From an uncultured Eubacteriales bacterium (GTDB taxonomy: Bacteria; Bacillota; Clostridia; Oscillospirales; Acutalibacteraceae): a DNA stretch of 64,000 nucleotides. This document shows positions 43,700 through 52,821 of this stretch, piece by piece. Positions within the stretch are counted from its first letter, which is position 1; the number at the start of each line of letters is the position of its first letter. The translations under genes were made by a program, and so were the position numbers. Below the pieces are notes generated by a model, which saw only the letters and a program-made list of their open reading frames with translations, did not search any database and was not told the origin of the DNA. The stretch is from contig CAKSGV010000009.1 in the NCBI GenBank assembly GCA_934454845.1, forward strand, positions 7,008 to 71,007, in the 5' to 3' direction.

Positions 43700-43728
43700 T
43701 TGACAAATATACTAACCTATGATATAAT
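43700..43728 (+). promoter_or_regulatory. Promoter of the 5S rRNA gene
   Basis: Perfect TTGACA, 17 nt, TATAAT. A leader hairpin GTTGCC-GGCAAC follows (about 43733-43754) and may be a processing stem. Confidence 0.85.
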
Positions 43729-43759
43729 CTTTTTGTTGCCTGATCAGGGCAACAAAATA

Positions 43760-43876
<117 letters not shown>

Positions 43877-43880
43877 TTTC

Positions 43881-43912
43881 AAGACCTGATGATTTCTCAT
43901 CAGGTCTTTTTT
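43881..43912 (+). terminator. Terminator of the 5S rRNA gene
   Basis: 12-bp stem AAGACCTGATGA / TCATCAGGTCTT, TTTC loop, T-run. Confidence 0.9.
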
Positions 43913-43916
43913 GAAT

Positions 43917-44102
43917 TTATTCTTTAAAGAATTCGTTTTCTTTCGGCAGTCCCTGCGCTATATGCGGAAATTCGTTATCCGATTCGGCGGTAGGCTGAAT
44001 ATTATAAGTGCCGTATTTATTTAACAGATCGAACACATCATGCGGCTGACCGTGCACCGCTGTGGAAGACGGAGTTAACCTTATTTTCTTTCTTTTTTTC
44101 AT
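43917..44102 (-). CDS. Small basic protein of unknown function
   Basis: 61 aa with GGGGTGAAG a good distance before the ATG. Lysine/arginine-rich start (MKKRKKIRLTPS), then GQPHDVFDLLNKYGTYNIQPT. No membrane segment or known motif. It stands alone between the 5S terminator and queH. The clear ribosome-binding site supports it as real. Confidence 0.6.
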   Translation of the reverse strand: MKKRKKIRLTPSSTAVHGQPHDVFDLLNKYGTYNIQPTAESDNEFPHIAQGLPKENEFFKE

Positions 44103-44160
44103 ATCTTCACCCCTATAATATTATTTCCTATAAAAAAATTAATAATCTTTTGGAGGAAAA

Positions 44161-44799
44161 ATGGCTGTAAATTACCAAATCGTTTTAGACGAAACTTTAA
44201 AGAGCTTAAATCACACGCCATCATTGCTGCTCCACAGCTGCTGTGCTCCGTGTTCAAGCTATGTGCTTGAATATTTAAGCGAATATTTTAATATAACGGT
44301 GCTTTACTATAACCCAAATATTTCATCATCCGAGGAATACGAAAAAAGAGCAGCCGAACTTAAAAGACTTATATCTTTAATGCAATTTAAAAATCCCGTG
44401 AAAGTGCAAATTCTGCCCTTTACACCCGAAGATTATAATGATATAAAAAAATTAAGGCAAAATGACCGCGAGGGCGGCGAAGCCTGCTTTAAGTGCTATG
44501 AGCTAAGGCTTGATAAAACGGCACAATCGGCAAAAGCACAGGGATTTGACTATTTTACAACCACTCTTTCGATCTCACCGCTTAAAAATTCACAGAAATT
44601 AAACGAAATAGGAAAAAAGCTCGCTGAAAACTATAAAGTGAATTATTTATTTTCGGATTTCAAGAAAAAAGACGGTTTTAAGCGCTCGGTTATCCTTTCT
44701 GAAAAATATTCTCTTTACAGGCAGAATTACTGCGGCTGCGAATTTTCAAAAAAAGAGGCAAAGTTAAGAGAAAAAAACCGTGACAGTGCTTTGACATAA
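44161..44799 (+). CDS. queH: Epoxyqueuosine reductase QueH
   Basis: 212 aa. Cysteine motifs LLLHSCCAPCSSYVLE, EACFKCYELRL and YCGCEFSKKEA identify the QueH (DUF208) enzyme with iron-sulfur and metal sites, which completes queuosine in tRNA where QueG is absent. ATG behind GGAGGA. Confidence 0.93.
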   Translation: MAVNYQIVLDETLKSLNHTPSLLLHSCCAPCSSYVLEYLSEYFNITVLYYNPNISSSEEYEKRAAELKRLISLMQFKNPVKVQILPFTPEDYNDIKKLRQNDREGGEACFKCYELRLDKTAQSAKAQGFDYFTTTLSISPLKNSQKLNEIGKKLAENYKVNYLFSDFKKKDGFKRSVILSEKYSLYRQNYCGCEFSKKEAKLREKNRDSALT

Positions 44800-44853
44800 T
44801 TACAATGATATGATATAATTATTTTTAATAATGATGATATCGGAGGAAGTAAA

Positions 44854-46167
44854 TTGTTAGATATTAAATTTATTTGCGAAAATCAGGATCTGGTAAAAGA
44901 AAATATAAAGAAAAAATTCGAGGATTCAAAGCTTGGACTTGTTGACGAAATAGTTAAGCTCTACTCCGAAAAATGCGAGGCAAACAGCAGAGCAAACGAG
45001 CTTAGAGCCAACCGCAATAAAATAAGCCGCGAAATAGGCGTTTTGATGAGTCAGGGCAAAAAAGGCGAAGCCGAGGAAATGAAACAGCTTGTATCAAAGC
45101 AGGCGGCCGAATTAAAAGAGCTTGAGCTAAAAGAAGAAGAGCTCGACAAAAAAGTTAAAGAAATTCAGATGAAAATCCCGAACATAGTTGATAAAAGCGT
45201 TCCGGTAGGAAAAGACGACAGCGAAAACGTGGAAGTCAAGCAGTTCGGCGAACAGACTCACCCTGATTTTGAAATCCCTTATCACACCGATATTATGGCA
45301 CTTTTCAACGGTATTGATAAAGACGCCGCCGGAAGAGTTGCAGGCGAAGGATTTTATTATCTTATGGGCGATATCGCGAGAATGCACTCCGCTGTGACAG
45401 CCTATGCCAGAGATTTTATGATAAATAAAGGATTTACTTACTGCATTCCTCCGTTTATGATAAGAAGCAAGGTCGTAACAGGTGTTATGAGCTTTGAGGA
45501 AATGGACGCGATGATGTATAAAATAGAGGGCGAAGACCTCTATCTTATAGGCACTTCCGAGCATTCGATGATAGGTAAATTTATCGATACGATCACTCCC
45601 GAAGAGTCGCTTCCTCTTACCCTTACAAGCTATTCTCCCTGTTTCAGAAAAGAAAAGGGCGCGCACGGAATAGAAGAGCGCGGAATTTACAGAATTCATC
45701 AGTTTGAAAAGCAGGAAATGATTGTAATCTGCAAGCCCGAAGAGAGTATGCAGTGGTTTGATAAAATGTGGAGCTATTCTGTAGAGCTTTTCAGAAGCCT
45801 TGATATTCCTGTAAGAACACTCGAATGCTGCACAGGCGATCTTGCCGATCTTAAGGTCAAATCCTATGATGTTGAGGCATGGAGCCCGAAGCAGAAGAAA
45901 TACTTTGAAGTTTGCTCCTGCTCTAACTTAGGCGACGCGCAGGCAAGAAGACTCGGCATAAAAGTCCGCAAAGAAGACGGCTCTAAATATCTCGCTCACA
46001 CTCTTAACAATACCGTTGTAGCACCCCCGAGAATGCTTATAGCACTTCTCGAAAACAACCTTTGCTTTGACGGTGAGTATTACAGTGTAAAGATCCCCGA
46101 GGCTTTAAGACCTTATATGGGCGGAACAAAAGAAATCAAAGCGCTTAAAAAATACGAAACAAAATAA
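44854..46167 (+). CDS. serS: Seryl-tRNA synthetase (divergent form)
   Basis: 437 aa, TTG start behind GGAGGA. N-terminal coiled-coil tRNA arm (about 30-110), class II core with LIGTSEHSMIGKF, motif 2 SPCFRKEKGAHGIEERGIYRIHQFEK (split) and motif 3 NNTVVAPPRMLIALLEN. Usual SerS has TAEVP at the first motif and GRDTRG/GKDTRG in motif 2; here they read TSEHS and GIEERG, a variant I associate with a clostridial second form. No T-box leader seen. Confidence 0.92.
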   Translation: MLDIKFICENQDLVKENIKKKFEDSKLGLVDEIVKLYSEKCEANSRANELRANRNKISREIGVLMSQGKKGEAEEMKQLVSKQAAELKELELKEEELDKKVKEIQMKIPNIVDKSVPVGKDDSENVEVKQFGEQTHPDFEIPYHTDIMALFNGIDKDAAGRVAGEGFYYLMGDIARMHSAVTAYARDFMINKGFTYCIPPFMIRSKVVTGVMSFEEMDAMMYKIEGEDLYLIGTSEHSMIGKFIDTITPEESLPLTLTSYSPCFRKEKGAHGIEERGIYRIHQFEKQEMIVICKPEESMQWFDKMWSYSVELFRSLDIPVRTLECCTGDLADLKVKSYDVEAWSPKQKKYFEVCSCSNLGDAQARRLGIKVRKEDGSKYLAHTLNNTVVAPPRMLIALLENNLCFDGEYYSVKIPEALRPYMGGTKEIKALKKYETK

Positions 46168-46177
46168 CAATTTTTCT

Positions 46178-46203
46178 GCCTGCAATTTTTTTGCAGGCTT
46201 TTT
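46178..46203 (+). terminator. serS terminator
   Basis: 8-bp stem GCCTGCAA / TTGCAGGC, T loop and trailing T-run. Confidence 0.8.
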
Positions 46204-46224
46204 AAGCTTTAGAGGTGAATGATC

Positions 46225-46965
46225 TTGAAAAATAAAAAAGCACTGAATATAATACTGATGATAATTTCAGGTATTCTTTTTTTAGGCGCAACGGCGATAC
46301 TCGTAATTCAGCTGATCCCCAAAAAGAATACTTATAAAAAATATAAAGACTCGGTTTCTTCCGCACAAAAAGCGGATAATCCGGTTAATTTTGCACAGCT
46401 GAAAAATCAAAATCCCGACGTTGTCGGGTGGATAACAATTCCCGGTACCACTATTGATTATCCGATTCTCCAAAGCGGAGACGACACTGAGGAAAACTTT
46501 TATTTAAATCACGATCTTGAGAGAAAATATAAATTTGCGGGAAGCGTTTATATCCAAAGGTGCAACAGTTCAGAATTTAATGATAATAACACTGTGATTT
46601 ACGGGCACGACCTTGCCGACGGCACGATGTTTACCCCCTTAAGAAAATACCGCAAAGCTGATTTTTTCAATACAAATGACACTATAAACATTTACACTCC
46701 CGGTCATATTTTAACATATAAAATATTTTCCGCATTTGTATATGATGACAGGCATATTATAAACTCCTTTGATTTTTCTTCCGAAGAAGGATATTCGGAA
46801 TTTTTGGATGAATGCACAAATCCAAAATCACTTGTTAAAAATATCAGATCCGATATAAGCGTTACATCAAAAGATAAAATAATTACTCTCAGCACCTGCA
46901 CCGATAATCCTTCGGAGAGATATCTTGTTTGCGCAGTGCTTACAAACGACACTCAAGCAAAGTAA
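46225..46965 (+). CDS. Class B sortase
   Basis: About 246 aa. Membrane helix (about 8-28), then the class B core: VVGWITIPGTTIDYPIL, catalytic His in TVIYGHDLADG, Cys in TLSTCTDNPSERY with the arginine. Sortases attach LPxTG-like proteins to the wall or build pili; no substrate gene is visible beside it. I chose TTG 46225 (7 nt after GAGGTG) over ATG 46219, which is too close to the ribosome-binding site. Confidence 0.88.
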   Translation: MKNKKALNIILMIISGILFLGATAILVIQLIPKKNTYKKYKDSVSSAQKADNPVNFAQLKNQNPDVVGWITIPGTTIDYPILQSGDDTEENFYLNHDLERKYKFAGSVYIQRCNSSEFNDNNTVIYGHDLADGTMFTPLRKYRKADFFNTNDTINIYTPGHILTYKIFSAFVYDDRHIINSFDFSSEEGYSEFLDECTNPKSLVKNIRSDISVTSKDKIITLSTCTDNPSERYLVCAVLTNDTQAK

Positions 46966-46967
46966 CT

Positions 46968-48689
46968 ATGAAAACCTTAAAAAAATTCGCGGTTTATTAT
47001 AAACCGCATAAAAAAATGTTTGCTCTTGATATGACGGCGTCGTTTTTCATATCGGTGATAGGTATGGTCTATCCTATAGTCACTAACAGAATGTTAAACG
47101 ATCTCATTCCGAATAAAAAGATCGGACTTATCGTGTTTGCCGGTCTCACAGTTTTATTGCTCTATCTTATCAGAATGTTTCTTGAATACTTTGTTCAGTA
47201 TTACGGACATATGATCGGCACTAAAATGCAGGCGCAGATGAGAAGAGATATGTTTAAAAAACTTGAAAGTCTTCCTTATTCTTATTTTGATAAGAATGAA
47301 ACGGGGCAAATCTTATCAAGAATAACCCACGATCTTTTCGATATAGCGGAGCTTGCTCACCACGGCCCCGAAAACATCATAATTTCCTCGCTTACTGTGA
47401 TAGGCTCTTTTATCTACCTTTGCACGATAAATATTTATCTCACGCTTATTATTTTTGCCTGCGTGCCGATACTTATAGCTATTTCTTCCTATTGCAGAAA
47501 GCAAATGCGCGCGGCTTTCAAAGAAAGAAGAGTGACCACGGGAATGATAAACGCTTCTATAGAAAGCAGCATCACGGGAATTCGAACAACCAAGGCTTTC
47601 GGCGGAAGCGAAAGGGAATATGAAAAGTTCGAGAAAAATAATATGCTTTTTGTGGAGGCGTGCAGAAAAGCTTACCGCTCTATGGGAGTTTTCCATTCCA
47701 CATCAAGCTTTATAACAAATGTGTTTAACGTTATAATCATTATAGCCGGCGGACTTTTTCTTTATAACGGAAAAATAAATTTCGGCGATTATACCACTTT
47801 TATAGTATCCGTCAATGTCTTTATAAACCCGGTAACGGTGCTTATCGGATTTATGGAGCAGTTTCAAAACGGCGTGAGCGGGTTTAACAGATTTTTAGAG
47901 GTTATGGATGAAGAACCCGAAAAGGAAAATAAAAACGCAAAGGATATAACCGATGTTAAAGGCGAGATAGAATTTAAAAATGTCTGCTTTTCCTATTCTG
48001 ACAACAGCCCCGAAGTGCTTAAAAATATCAATCTTAAAATCAAAAAAGGCGAAAAGCTTGCGCTCGTGGGAGAATCCGGCGGCGGAAAAACTACAATTTG
48101 CCACCTGATACCTAACTTCTATAAAGTAAGCTCAGGAGAAATTACGCTTGACGGAATAAACATTAATGATATAACCTTCTCCTCGCTTAGAAAAAATATA
48201 GGTATAGTTCAGCAGGACGTTTTCCTTTTCTCGGGAAATATCAGGGATAATATTCTTTACGGCAGACCTGACGCAACCGATGAAGAAGTAATACTTGCCG
48301 CAAAACGGGCGAATATTCACGATTATATTATGTCTTTGCCGAACGGTTACAATACCGAGGTGGGCGAGCGTGGAATAAGGCTTTCGGGCGGTCAGAAGCA
48401 GAGGCTTTCAATAGCGCGCGTCTTTCTTAAAAACCCCGCGGTGCTTATTCTTGACGAGGCGACGAGCGCACTTGACAATACGACCGAAATTCTCATTCAG
48501 TCCGCGCTTGACGAGCTTTGCAAGGGCAGAACGACGATAATTGTTGCCCACAGGCTCTCGACAGTTAAAAACGCGGATGAAATAGCCGTTATCGACGGCG
48601 GAAAGATAACCGAAAAGGGAACGCACGACGAACTTATGAAACTCGGCGGAACTTACGAAAATCTTTACTCTTTACAGTTTAAAAGATAA
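46968..48689 (+). CDS. ABC transporter, fused permease and ATPase (exporter type)
   Basis: 573 aa from ATG 46968, 2 nt after the sortase stop. Six-helix ABC_membrane domain (about 1-310), then an ATPase with Walker A GESGGGKTT, signature LSGGQKQR and Walker B VLILDEATSALD. Homo- or heterodimeric multidrug/lipid/peptide exporter type. Cotranscription with the sortase is striking but substrate is unknown. Confidence 0.92.
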   Translation: MKTLKKFAVYYKPHKKMFALDMTASFFISVIGMVYPIVTNRMLNDLIPNKKIGLIVFAGLTVLLLYLIRMFLEYFVQYYGHMIGTKMQAQMRRDMFKKLESLPYSYFDKNETGQILSRITHDLFDIAELAHHGPENIIISSLTVIGSFIYLCTINIYLTLIIFACVPILIAISSYCRKQMRAAFKERRVTTGMINASIESSITGIRTTKAFGGSEREYEKFEKNNMLFVEACRKAYRSMGVFHSTSSFITNVFNVIIIIAGGLFLYNGKINFGDYTTFIVSVNVFINPVTVLIGFMEQFQNGVSGFNRFLEVMDEEPEKENKNAKDITDVKGEIEFKNVCFSYSDNSPEVLKNINLKIKKGEKLALVGESGGGKTTICHLIPNFYKVSSGEITLDGININDITFSSLRKNIGIVQQDVFLFSGNIRDNILYGRPDATDEEVILAAKRANIHDYIMSLPNGYNTEVGERGIRLSGGQKQRLSIARVFLKNPAVLILDEATSALDNTTEILIQSALDELCKGRTTIIVAHRLSTVKNADEIAVIDGGKITEKGTHDELMKLGGTYENLYSLQFKR

Positions 48690-48720
48690 AAATACGCGGT
48701 GCTTAAGCACCGCGTATTTT
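48689..48720. terminator. Bidirectional terminator between the ABC exporter and folT
   Basis: 32-nt perfect palindrome (arm AAAATACGCGGTGCTT) with A/T-runs on both sides, serving converging genes. Confidence 0.85.
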
Positions 48721-48727
48721 TATCTTT

Positions 48728-49270
48728 TTATATATTTGCGATAGTTTTGATTTTTCTTACTATCGGCGGTAAAATCACCGCTATCACCGCCGAAGTGGCG
48801 GCGCCTGAAATAATCCTGCTTAAAAGCATTATTCCGAAAAGCACCGCAGGATAACCGAAAATTTTTGAATCGATATACATAACTACCGTGTTGCACGCGG
48901 TAACCAAAAGCGCTGAAATTACGCAGTTTAATATAAGCGGCAGCCTTTTAAGGCTCTTTTTAAACGCGATAAACATAAGACCCACAGCAAGGCCTCTTAT
49001 TACAGCGGGGAGAGTCCAAAGAAGAGTTGTAGCCGTGATACCGTAGGTTATCAGCTGACCGATAAATGCGCCGATAAATCCCGTTGCCGCACCCCAGACA
49101 GGACCGAAACAAACAGCCGCCACGATCACCGGAAACGCATTGAGCGATATTTTAAATGACATTGAAAACGGCGCGCTTAAAGTGGTGCTTAAAAAATCAA
49201 GCCCCACATAAAGCGCCGACATCACCGCGCAAAAGCACAGCTTTTTTACAAATAAATTATTTTTTTCCAT
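48728..49270 (-). CDS. folT: ECF transporter S component, folate (FolT)
   Basis: 180 aa from the ATG immediately after the riboswitch hairpin T-run. Six hydrophobic segments with FCAVMSALYVGLDF, ISLNAFPVIVAAVCFGPVWGAATGFIGAF (split) and a C-terminal IVRKIKTI. ECF S components bind vitamins; the tetrahydrofolate riboswitch upstream identifies this one as the folate transporter FolT. Confidence 0.88.
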   Translation of the reverse strand: MEKNNLFVKKLCFCAVMSALYVGLDFLSTTLSAPFSMSFKISLNAFPVIVAAVCFGPVWGAATGFIGAFIGQLITYGITATTLLWTLPAVIRGLAVGLMFIAFKKSLKRLPLILNCVISALLVTACNTVVMYIDSKIFGYPAVLFGIMLLSRIISGAATSAVIAVILPPIVRKIKTIANI

Positions 49271-49305
49271 AAAAAAAACCTCCCTATCATCCGAGCTTAA
49301 CCGAT
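49262..49305 (-). terminator. folT riboswitch expression-platform hairpin
   Basis: About 13-bp stem CCTCTCTATTATC / GATGATAGGGAGG (with G-U pairs) followed by eight T and then the folT ATG. The descending arm contains the Shine-Dalgarno GGGAGG. It can end transcription or mask the start, or both. Confidence 0.75.
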
Positions 49306-49332
49306 AATAGAGAGGCATTTCTTCTATTTTCT

Positions 49333-49438
49333 GCCAGCGGGATGCGATATTTTAACCGCAGGCAGGATAAACCTTGCCTTTCGTTCGGCGGACAACTCCC
49401 CGTTCCGCTGACACTTTACGCTAAAATATCTACTCTGA
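49333..49438 (-). promoter_or_regulatory. Tetrahydrofolate (THF) riboswitch
   Basis: Minus strand contains AGAGTAGAT at the 5' side, GCGTAAAGTGTC, GGGGAGTTG, CGAACGAAAGG and the 3' GCATCCCGCTGG, the conserved blocks of the THF class as I know it (GGAGAGUAGA ... GCGUUAAGUG ... GCAUCCGCUCC). It controls folT directly downstream. Confidence 0.88.
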
Positions 49439-49451
49439 ATTTGTATCTTTT

Positions 49452-49479
49452 ATTATACATTAAAAATCTTATTTGTCAA
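49452..49479 (-). promoter_or_regulatory. folT promoter
   Basis: TTGACA (49479-49474), 16 nt, TATAAT (49457-49452). The TGA of TTGACA is the stop codon of the upstream ABC-F gene. Confidence 0.8.
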
Positions 49480-51341
49480 GAGCTTAACTCTTCCCATTTT
49501 TCCATAAGGTTTAAAAGCAATTCATCATTTTGCTTTATCTCGGCTGAAATTTCCTGCAGTTTTATATAATCGGACTGAATTTTGCCGTCGTTTAACAGCT
49601 CTTTTAATTCTTCCTGCCTTTTTTCAAGCTTTGATATCTCCGCCTCGGTCTTTATCAGCGCCTGTTCTTTTTTCGCCTTTATTTTTCCGGGGGTTTGATA
49701 CTTTTTCTTTTCTCGTTTAGGCTTTTTTTCTTCCTTGATTTCTTCTTTTTGCTCCTGTTCTTCGGACAAATACTGCGAGTAACCGTACTCATAAAATTTT
49801 ATCTCATCAGCCTTAAAATCTATGAGCTTATCGGAAATTTTTCTGATAAAGTATCTGTCGTGCGAAACAAAGAGAAGCGTTCCGCCGTAACTTAAGAGAA
49901 TATCCTCTAAAGCCTCTTTTGATTCGATATCCATATGGTTTGTCGGCTCGTCTAATATAAGGAAATTCGGCTGTTTTATAAAAAGCTTGCAAAGCGCCAA
50001 TCTAACCTTTTCTCCGCCGGAAAGCATATCGAGAGTTTTAAAAACCTCTTCGCCTGTAAACAGGAATTTTCCGAGCATACTTCTTGCCTCAAATTCGGAA
50101 AAAGAAGGATATGTTTCAAAAAAATCATCAAGCACACAAATATTTCCCTTAAAATGCGTCATTTGCTGATCGAAATACCCGATACTTACCCTCTCGCCGA
50201 AAGATACATCACCGCCGATTTTAGGTATCACTCCGGCGATAGTTTTAAGCAAGGTCGATTTTCCGAGCCCGTTTCCTCCTATAACACCTACTCTGTCCCC
50301 TCTTTTTATGCTGAAATCGGTTTTATAAAGCGCCTTTTCATAACCGATCTCAAGATCGGTCACAGTAAGCACGCTTTCACTGCTTTTATACTTAGGCTCT
50401 AAATTAAAGCTTAAAGTTCTTTTGTCCGATTTTTCGGGGGCTTCGGGGATTTCCACTTTTTCAAGCTGTTTTAATTTTGACTGCACCATTCTCGCTTTTG
50501 TGGCTTTATATCTAAACCGCTCGGCAAGCTCGTTTGTCTTTTTTATCTCCGATAGCGCCTGCTCATATTTCTTTTGCATTAATTCTTTTCTTTTTTTCTT
50601 TTCCGCTGCAAAATATGAGTAATTGCCGTTATATAAAAATGTTTTATGATTTTCTATATCGTAAATTTTAGTTACCGTTGCGTCTAAAAAAGACCTGTCA
50701 TGAGAAACCACGGCAACCGCTTTTTTATATTCCCTTATATAGCTTTCAAGCCAAGCTATAGCCTCTAAATCAAGGTGATTTGTCGGCTCGTCCAACAAAA
50801 GAAGATCGGGCTTTGAGAGCAAAAGCTTTAAAAAGGCTATTTTTGTCCTTTGCCCTCCCGAAAATTCGCTTAATTTCTTTGATTTATCGCGTTCTTCAAA
50901 CCCGAATTTTTTTAGTGCGGACTCATATTCCTTTTCAAAATAAAATCCGCCGAGATTGGTAAAAACATCGAGAATAAGCGTATAATTTTTTATGTTTTCT
51001 TCGCTTTGCTCTTCCTGCATTTTATCTAAAGCTATGTTTAGTTTTTCTTTGGTTTCTAAAATTTCCGAATATGCCGATCTTATTTCTTCAAGGAGGGTTT
51101 TTGAATCGTCTTTAAAAGCCATTTGGTCGAGCATTCCCAAAACCGCGCCGTTTGTCACAGTTCTTGAAAGAGCGGGAGTTACATCATAAATTCCAGCAAG
51201 AGCCTTTAAAAGCGTGGTCTTGCCGGAGCCGTTTCTCCCTATTATTCCGACCTTATCGGTCGTATTTATTTCCACATTAATATCCTTTAGGATATCATCT
51301 CCCGATAGCGATACCGCTCCCGATGTGATCTTAAGCTGCAT
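49476..51341 (-). CDS. ABC-F family ATPase
   Basis: 621 aa, two ABC domains: Walker A GRNGSGKTT and GGNGLGKST, signatures FSGGQRTK and LSGGEKVR, and Walker B LLLLDEPTNHLD and FLILDEPTNHMD. A short linker with a KKTNELAERFRYKATKARM stretch and a charged coiled-coil C-terminus. No membrane domain. ABC-F proteins act on the ribosome (translation factors or antibiotic resistance). 2 nt after the phosphodiesterase gene. Confidence 0.93.
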   Translation of the reverse strand: MQLKITSGAVSLSGDDILKDINVEINTTDKVGIIGRNGSGKTTLLKALAGIYDVTPALSRTVTNGAVLGMLDQMAFKDDSKTLLEEIRSAYSEILETKEKLNIALDKMQEEQSEENIKNYTLILDVFTNLGGFYFEKEYESALKKFGFEERDKSKKLSEFSGGQRTKIAFLKLLLSKPDLLLLDEPTNHLDLEAIAWLESYIREYKKAVAVVSHDRSFLDATVTKIYDIENHKTFLYNGNYSYFAAEKKKRKELMQKKYEQALSEIKKTNELAERFRYKATKARMVQSKLKQLEKVEIPEAPEKSDKRTLSFNLEPKYKSSESVLTVTDLEIGYEKALYKTDFSIKRGDRVGVIGGNGLGKSTLLKTIAGVIPKIGGDVSFGERVSIGYFDQQMTHFKGNICVLDDFFETYPSFSEFEARSMLGKFLFTGEEVFKTLDMLSGGEKVRLALCKLFIKQPNFLILDEPTNHMDIESKEALEDILLSYGGTLLFVSHDRYFIRKISDKLIDFKADEIKFYEYGYSQYLSEEQEQKEEIKEEKKPKREKKKYQTPGKIKAKKEQALIKTEAEISKLEKRQEELKELLNDGKIQSDYIKLQEISAEIKQNDELLLNLMEKWEELSS

Positions 51342-51343
51342 AT

Positions 51344-51817
51344 TTACTCCTTTTTAATATTTACAAGTATTCCGTTATCTCTTATCTCTATCACCGCATA
51401 GGTGGGCCCGCCCTCCCGAGGTCTTGAGCAGGAGCCGGGGTTTACAAGATAAATTCCGTCGGTATATTCCGATTTGGCGATATGGGTATGGCCGTAAAGC
51501 GCTATTTTGCAGTTTGCGCTAAGCGCCGCTTCATAAAGTCGTGAAGTACCGAATTTCACGCCGAAAGTGTGGCCGTGGCAATAGAGAATATCTATCCCGT
51601 TTAACCTTATTATATCATAATCGGGGTAGGAACAAAAGCCGTCGCAATTTCCCTTTACTATATGAAATTTTTTCGAAGTGTACTCATACACGGCATCTTC
51701 AATATCAGGCGTTTTATCGCCTAAGAAAAATATATGCTCACACTCCGGATTTTCTCTGATTATTTTATCCACGGCAAAAGAATTGCCGTGGGAATCTGAA
51801 ATTATAAGTAATCTCAT
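51344..51817 (-). CDS. YfcE/MJ0936-family metallophosphoesterase
   Basis: 157 aa. ISDSHGN, FLGDKTPD, GNCDGF, YCHGH and ALYGHTHIA supply the metal ligands of a small calcineurin-like phosphoesterase; substrate not known. Cotranscribed with the ABC-F gene. Confidence 0.9.
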   Translation of the reverse strand: MRLLIISDSHGNSFAVDKIIRENPECEHIFFLGDKTPDIEDAVYEYTSKKFHIVKGNCDGFCSYPDYDIIRLNGIDILYCHGHTFGVKFGTSRLYEAALSANCKIALYGHTHIAKSEYTDGIYLVNPGSCSRPREGGPTYAVIEIRDNGILVNIKKE

Positions 51818-51868
51818 AGGCGCTTACCTCATAATATTAAAATAGATAAATTTATTTGGGGGATAAAT

Positions 51869-52117
51869 ATGAATAACGGCAAATACGATATAAATAAAAT
51901 TATGCAAACGCTTAACAAAAAAGGAATAAACAACTCCGCTCTGAACAAGCTCAAAAACGGTGATTCCTCCGAACTGTTCAAAAATCTGAGTTTGGAAGAT
52001 AAAAATAAAATTATGTCCGCTCTTAATAGCAAAGAACAGCTCAACAAAATTTTAAGCGATAAAAGCACGATGGATATTTTAAGAAATTTCATAAACGGCG
52101 GTAATAAAAATGGATGA
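51869..52117 (+). CDS. Small helical protein, unknown
   Basis: 82 aa with GGGGGAT before ATG 51869. Predicted helical and charged (DINKIMQTLNKKGINN, NLSLEDKNKIMSALNS). No recognised domain. First of three small genes in tight succession; overlaps the next by 8 nt. The resemblance in length and repetition of DKNK/DKST segments is weak. Confidence 0.65.
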   Translation: MNNGKYDINKIMQTLNKKGINNSALNKLKNGDSSELFKNLSLEDKNKIMSALNSKEQLNKILSDKSTMDILRNFINGGNKNG

Positions 52118-52442
52118 TCTCAATCAAAAGCTTGAGGGGATATTAAACGATCCCGACAGTATGGACAGGGTAAGGCAAATGGCGGAGCAGCTCCTAAGCT
52201 CGAAAGAGGAAGAAAAATCGGCTCCCCCTGCAAACGGAATAGATCCTATGTTTTTAAAAAAACTTATGCCTGTGATAAACAGACTCAATTCCGACACAAA
52301 CGATAAGCGAACTGCGCTGCTTTTAGCATTAAAGCCTAATTTAAGCGAAGAAAGGCGCGCAAAGGTAGACGCGGCGGTAAAGCTTATTAAGCTTATTGAA
52401 ATGCTGCCTTATTTAAAAGAGTGCGGCCTTTTTGACATTTAA
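52110..52442 (+). CDS. Small protein, unknown, coupled to its neighbours
   Basis: 110 aa. Acidic and helical: LNQKLEGILNDPDSMDRVRQ at the start, and KLIKLIEMLPYLKECGLFDI at the end. No known domain. Overlaps the upstream gene by 8 nt, suggesting translational coupling. I recall similar trios in clostridial genomes only as hypothetical proteins. Confidence 0.65.
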   Translation: MDDLNQKLEGILNDPDSMDRVRQMAEQLLSSKEEEKSAPPANGIDPMFLKKLMPVINRLNSDTNDKRTALLLALKPNLSEERRAKVDAAVKLIKLIEMLPYLKECGLFDI

Positions 52443-52461
52443 AAAAGGGCGGTGAAAAGCT

Positions 52462-52821
52462 TTGAACAACGAAGAATTTATACTCGAGCAGCAGCGCGCC
52501 GTAGAGCGGATGAAAGAAATGAGCGCGCAGAGCAAATTTGAGCAGTCTTCACATAAAATGCCGCCCGTTCCTCCTTTTGTGAGGGTGAACAGAACGGGCG
52601 GCTATAAAAGGCCCGAAAGAAAATCCGAACAAAGCCCCTCTAAAAAGGAAGAAATAAATGAGCCTTTGAATTTTTTAAGCTCTGTTTTAGGAGGAAACGG
52701 AGGGTCATTAAACCTTAAAAACGACCCTGATATTTTTCTGCTTCTCGGAATTATTCTTCTGATTTCAAGCGAAAGCGGCGATAAATTATTGCTCGCGGCA
52801 CTCGCCTTTATTTTGTTATAG
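52462..52821 (+). CDS. Small protein with C-terminal membrane segment, unknown
   Basis: 119 aa from TTG 52462 (GGGCGGTGA upstream). A glutamine- and glutamate-rich N-terminus, a proline-rich middle, then DIFLLLGIILLISS and DKLLLAALAFILL, two short hydrophobic stretches suggesting a tail anchor. Third gene of the trio; possibly anchors the other two at the membrane, an inference. Confidence 0.6.
   Translation: MNNEEFILEQQRAVERMKEMSAQSKFEQSSHKMPPVPPFVRVNRTGGYKRPERKSEQSPSKKEEINEPLNFLSSVLGGNGGSLNLKNDPDIFLLLGIILLISSESGDKLLLAALAFILL

Noticed and set aside
45127..45699. Leftward frame opposite serS
   Set aside because: Antisense shadow of conserved synthetase motifs.
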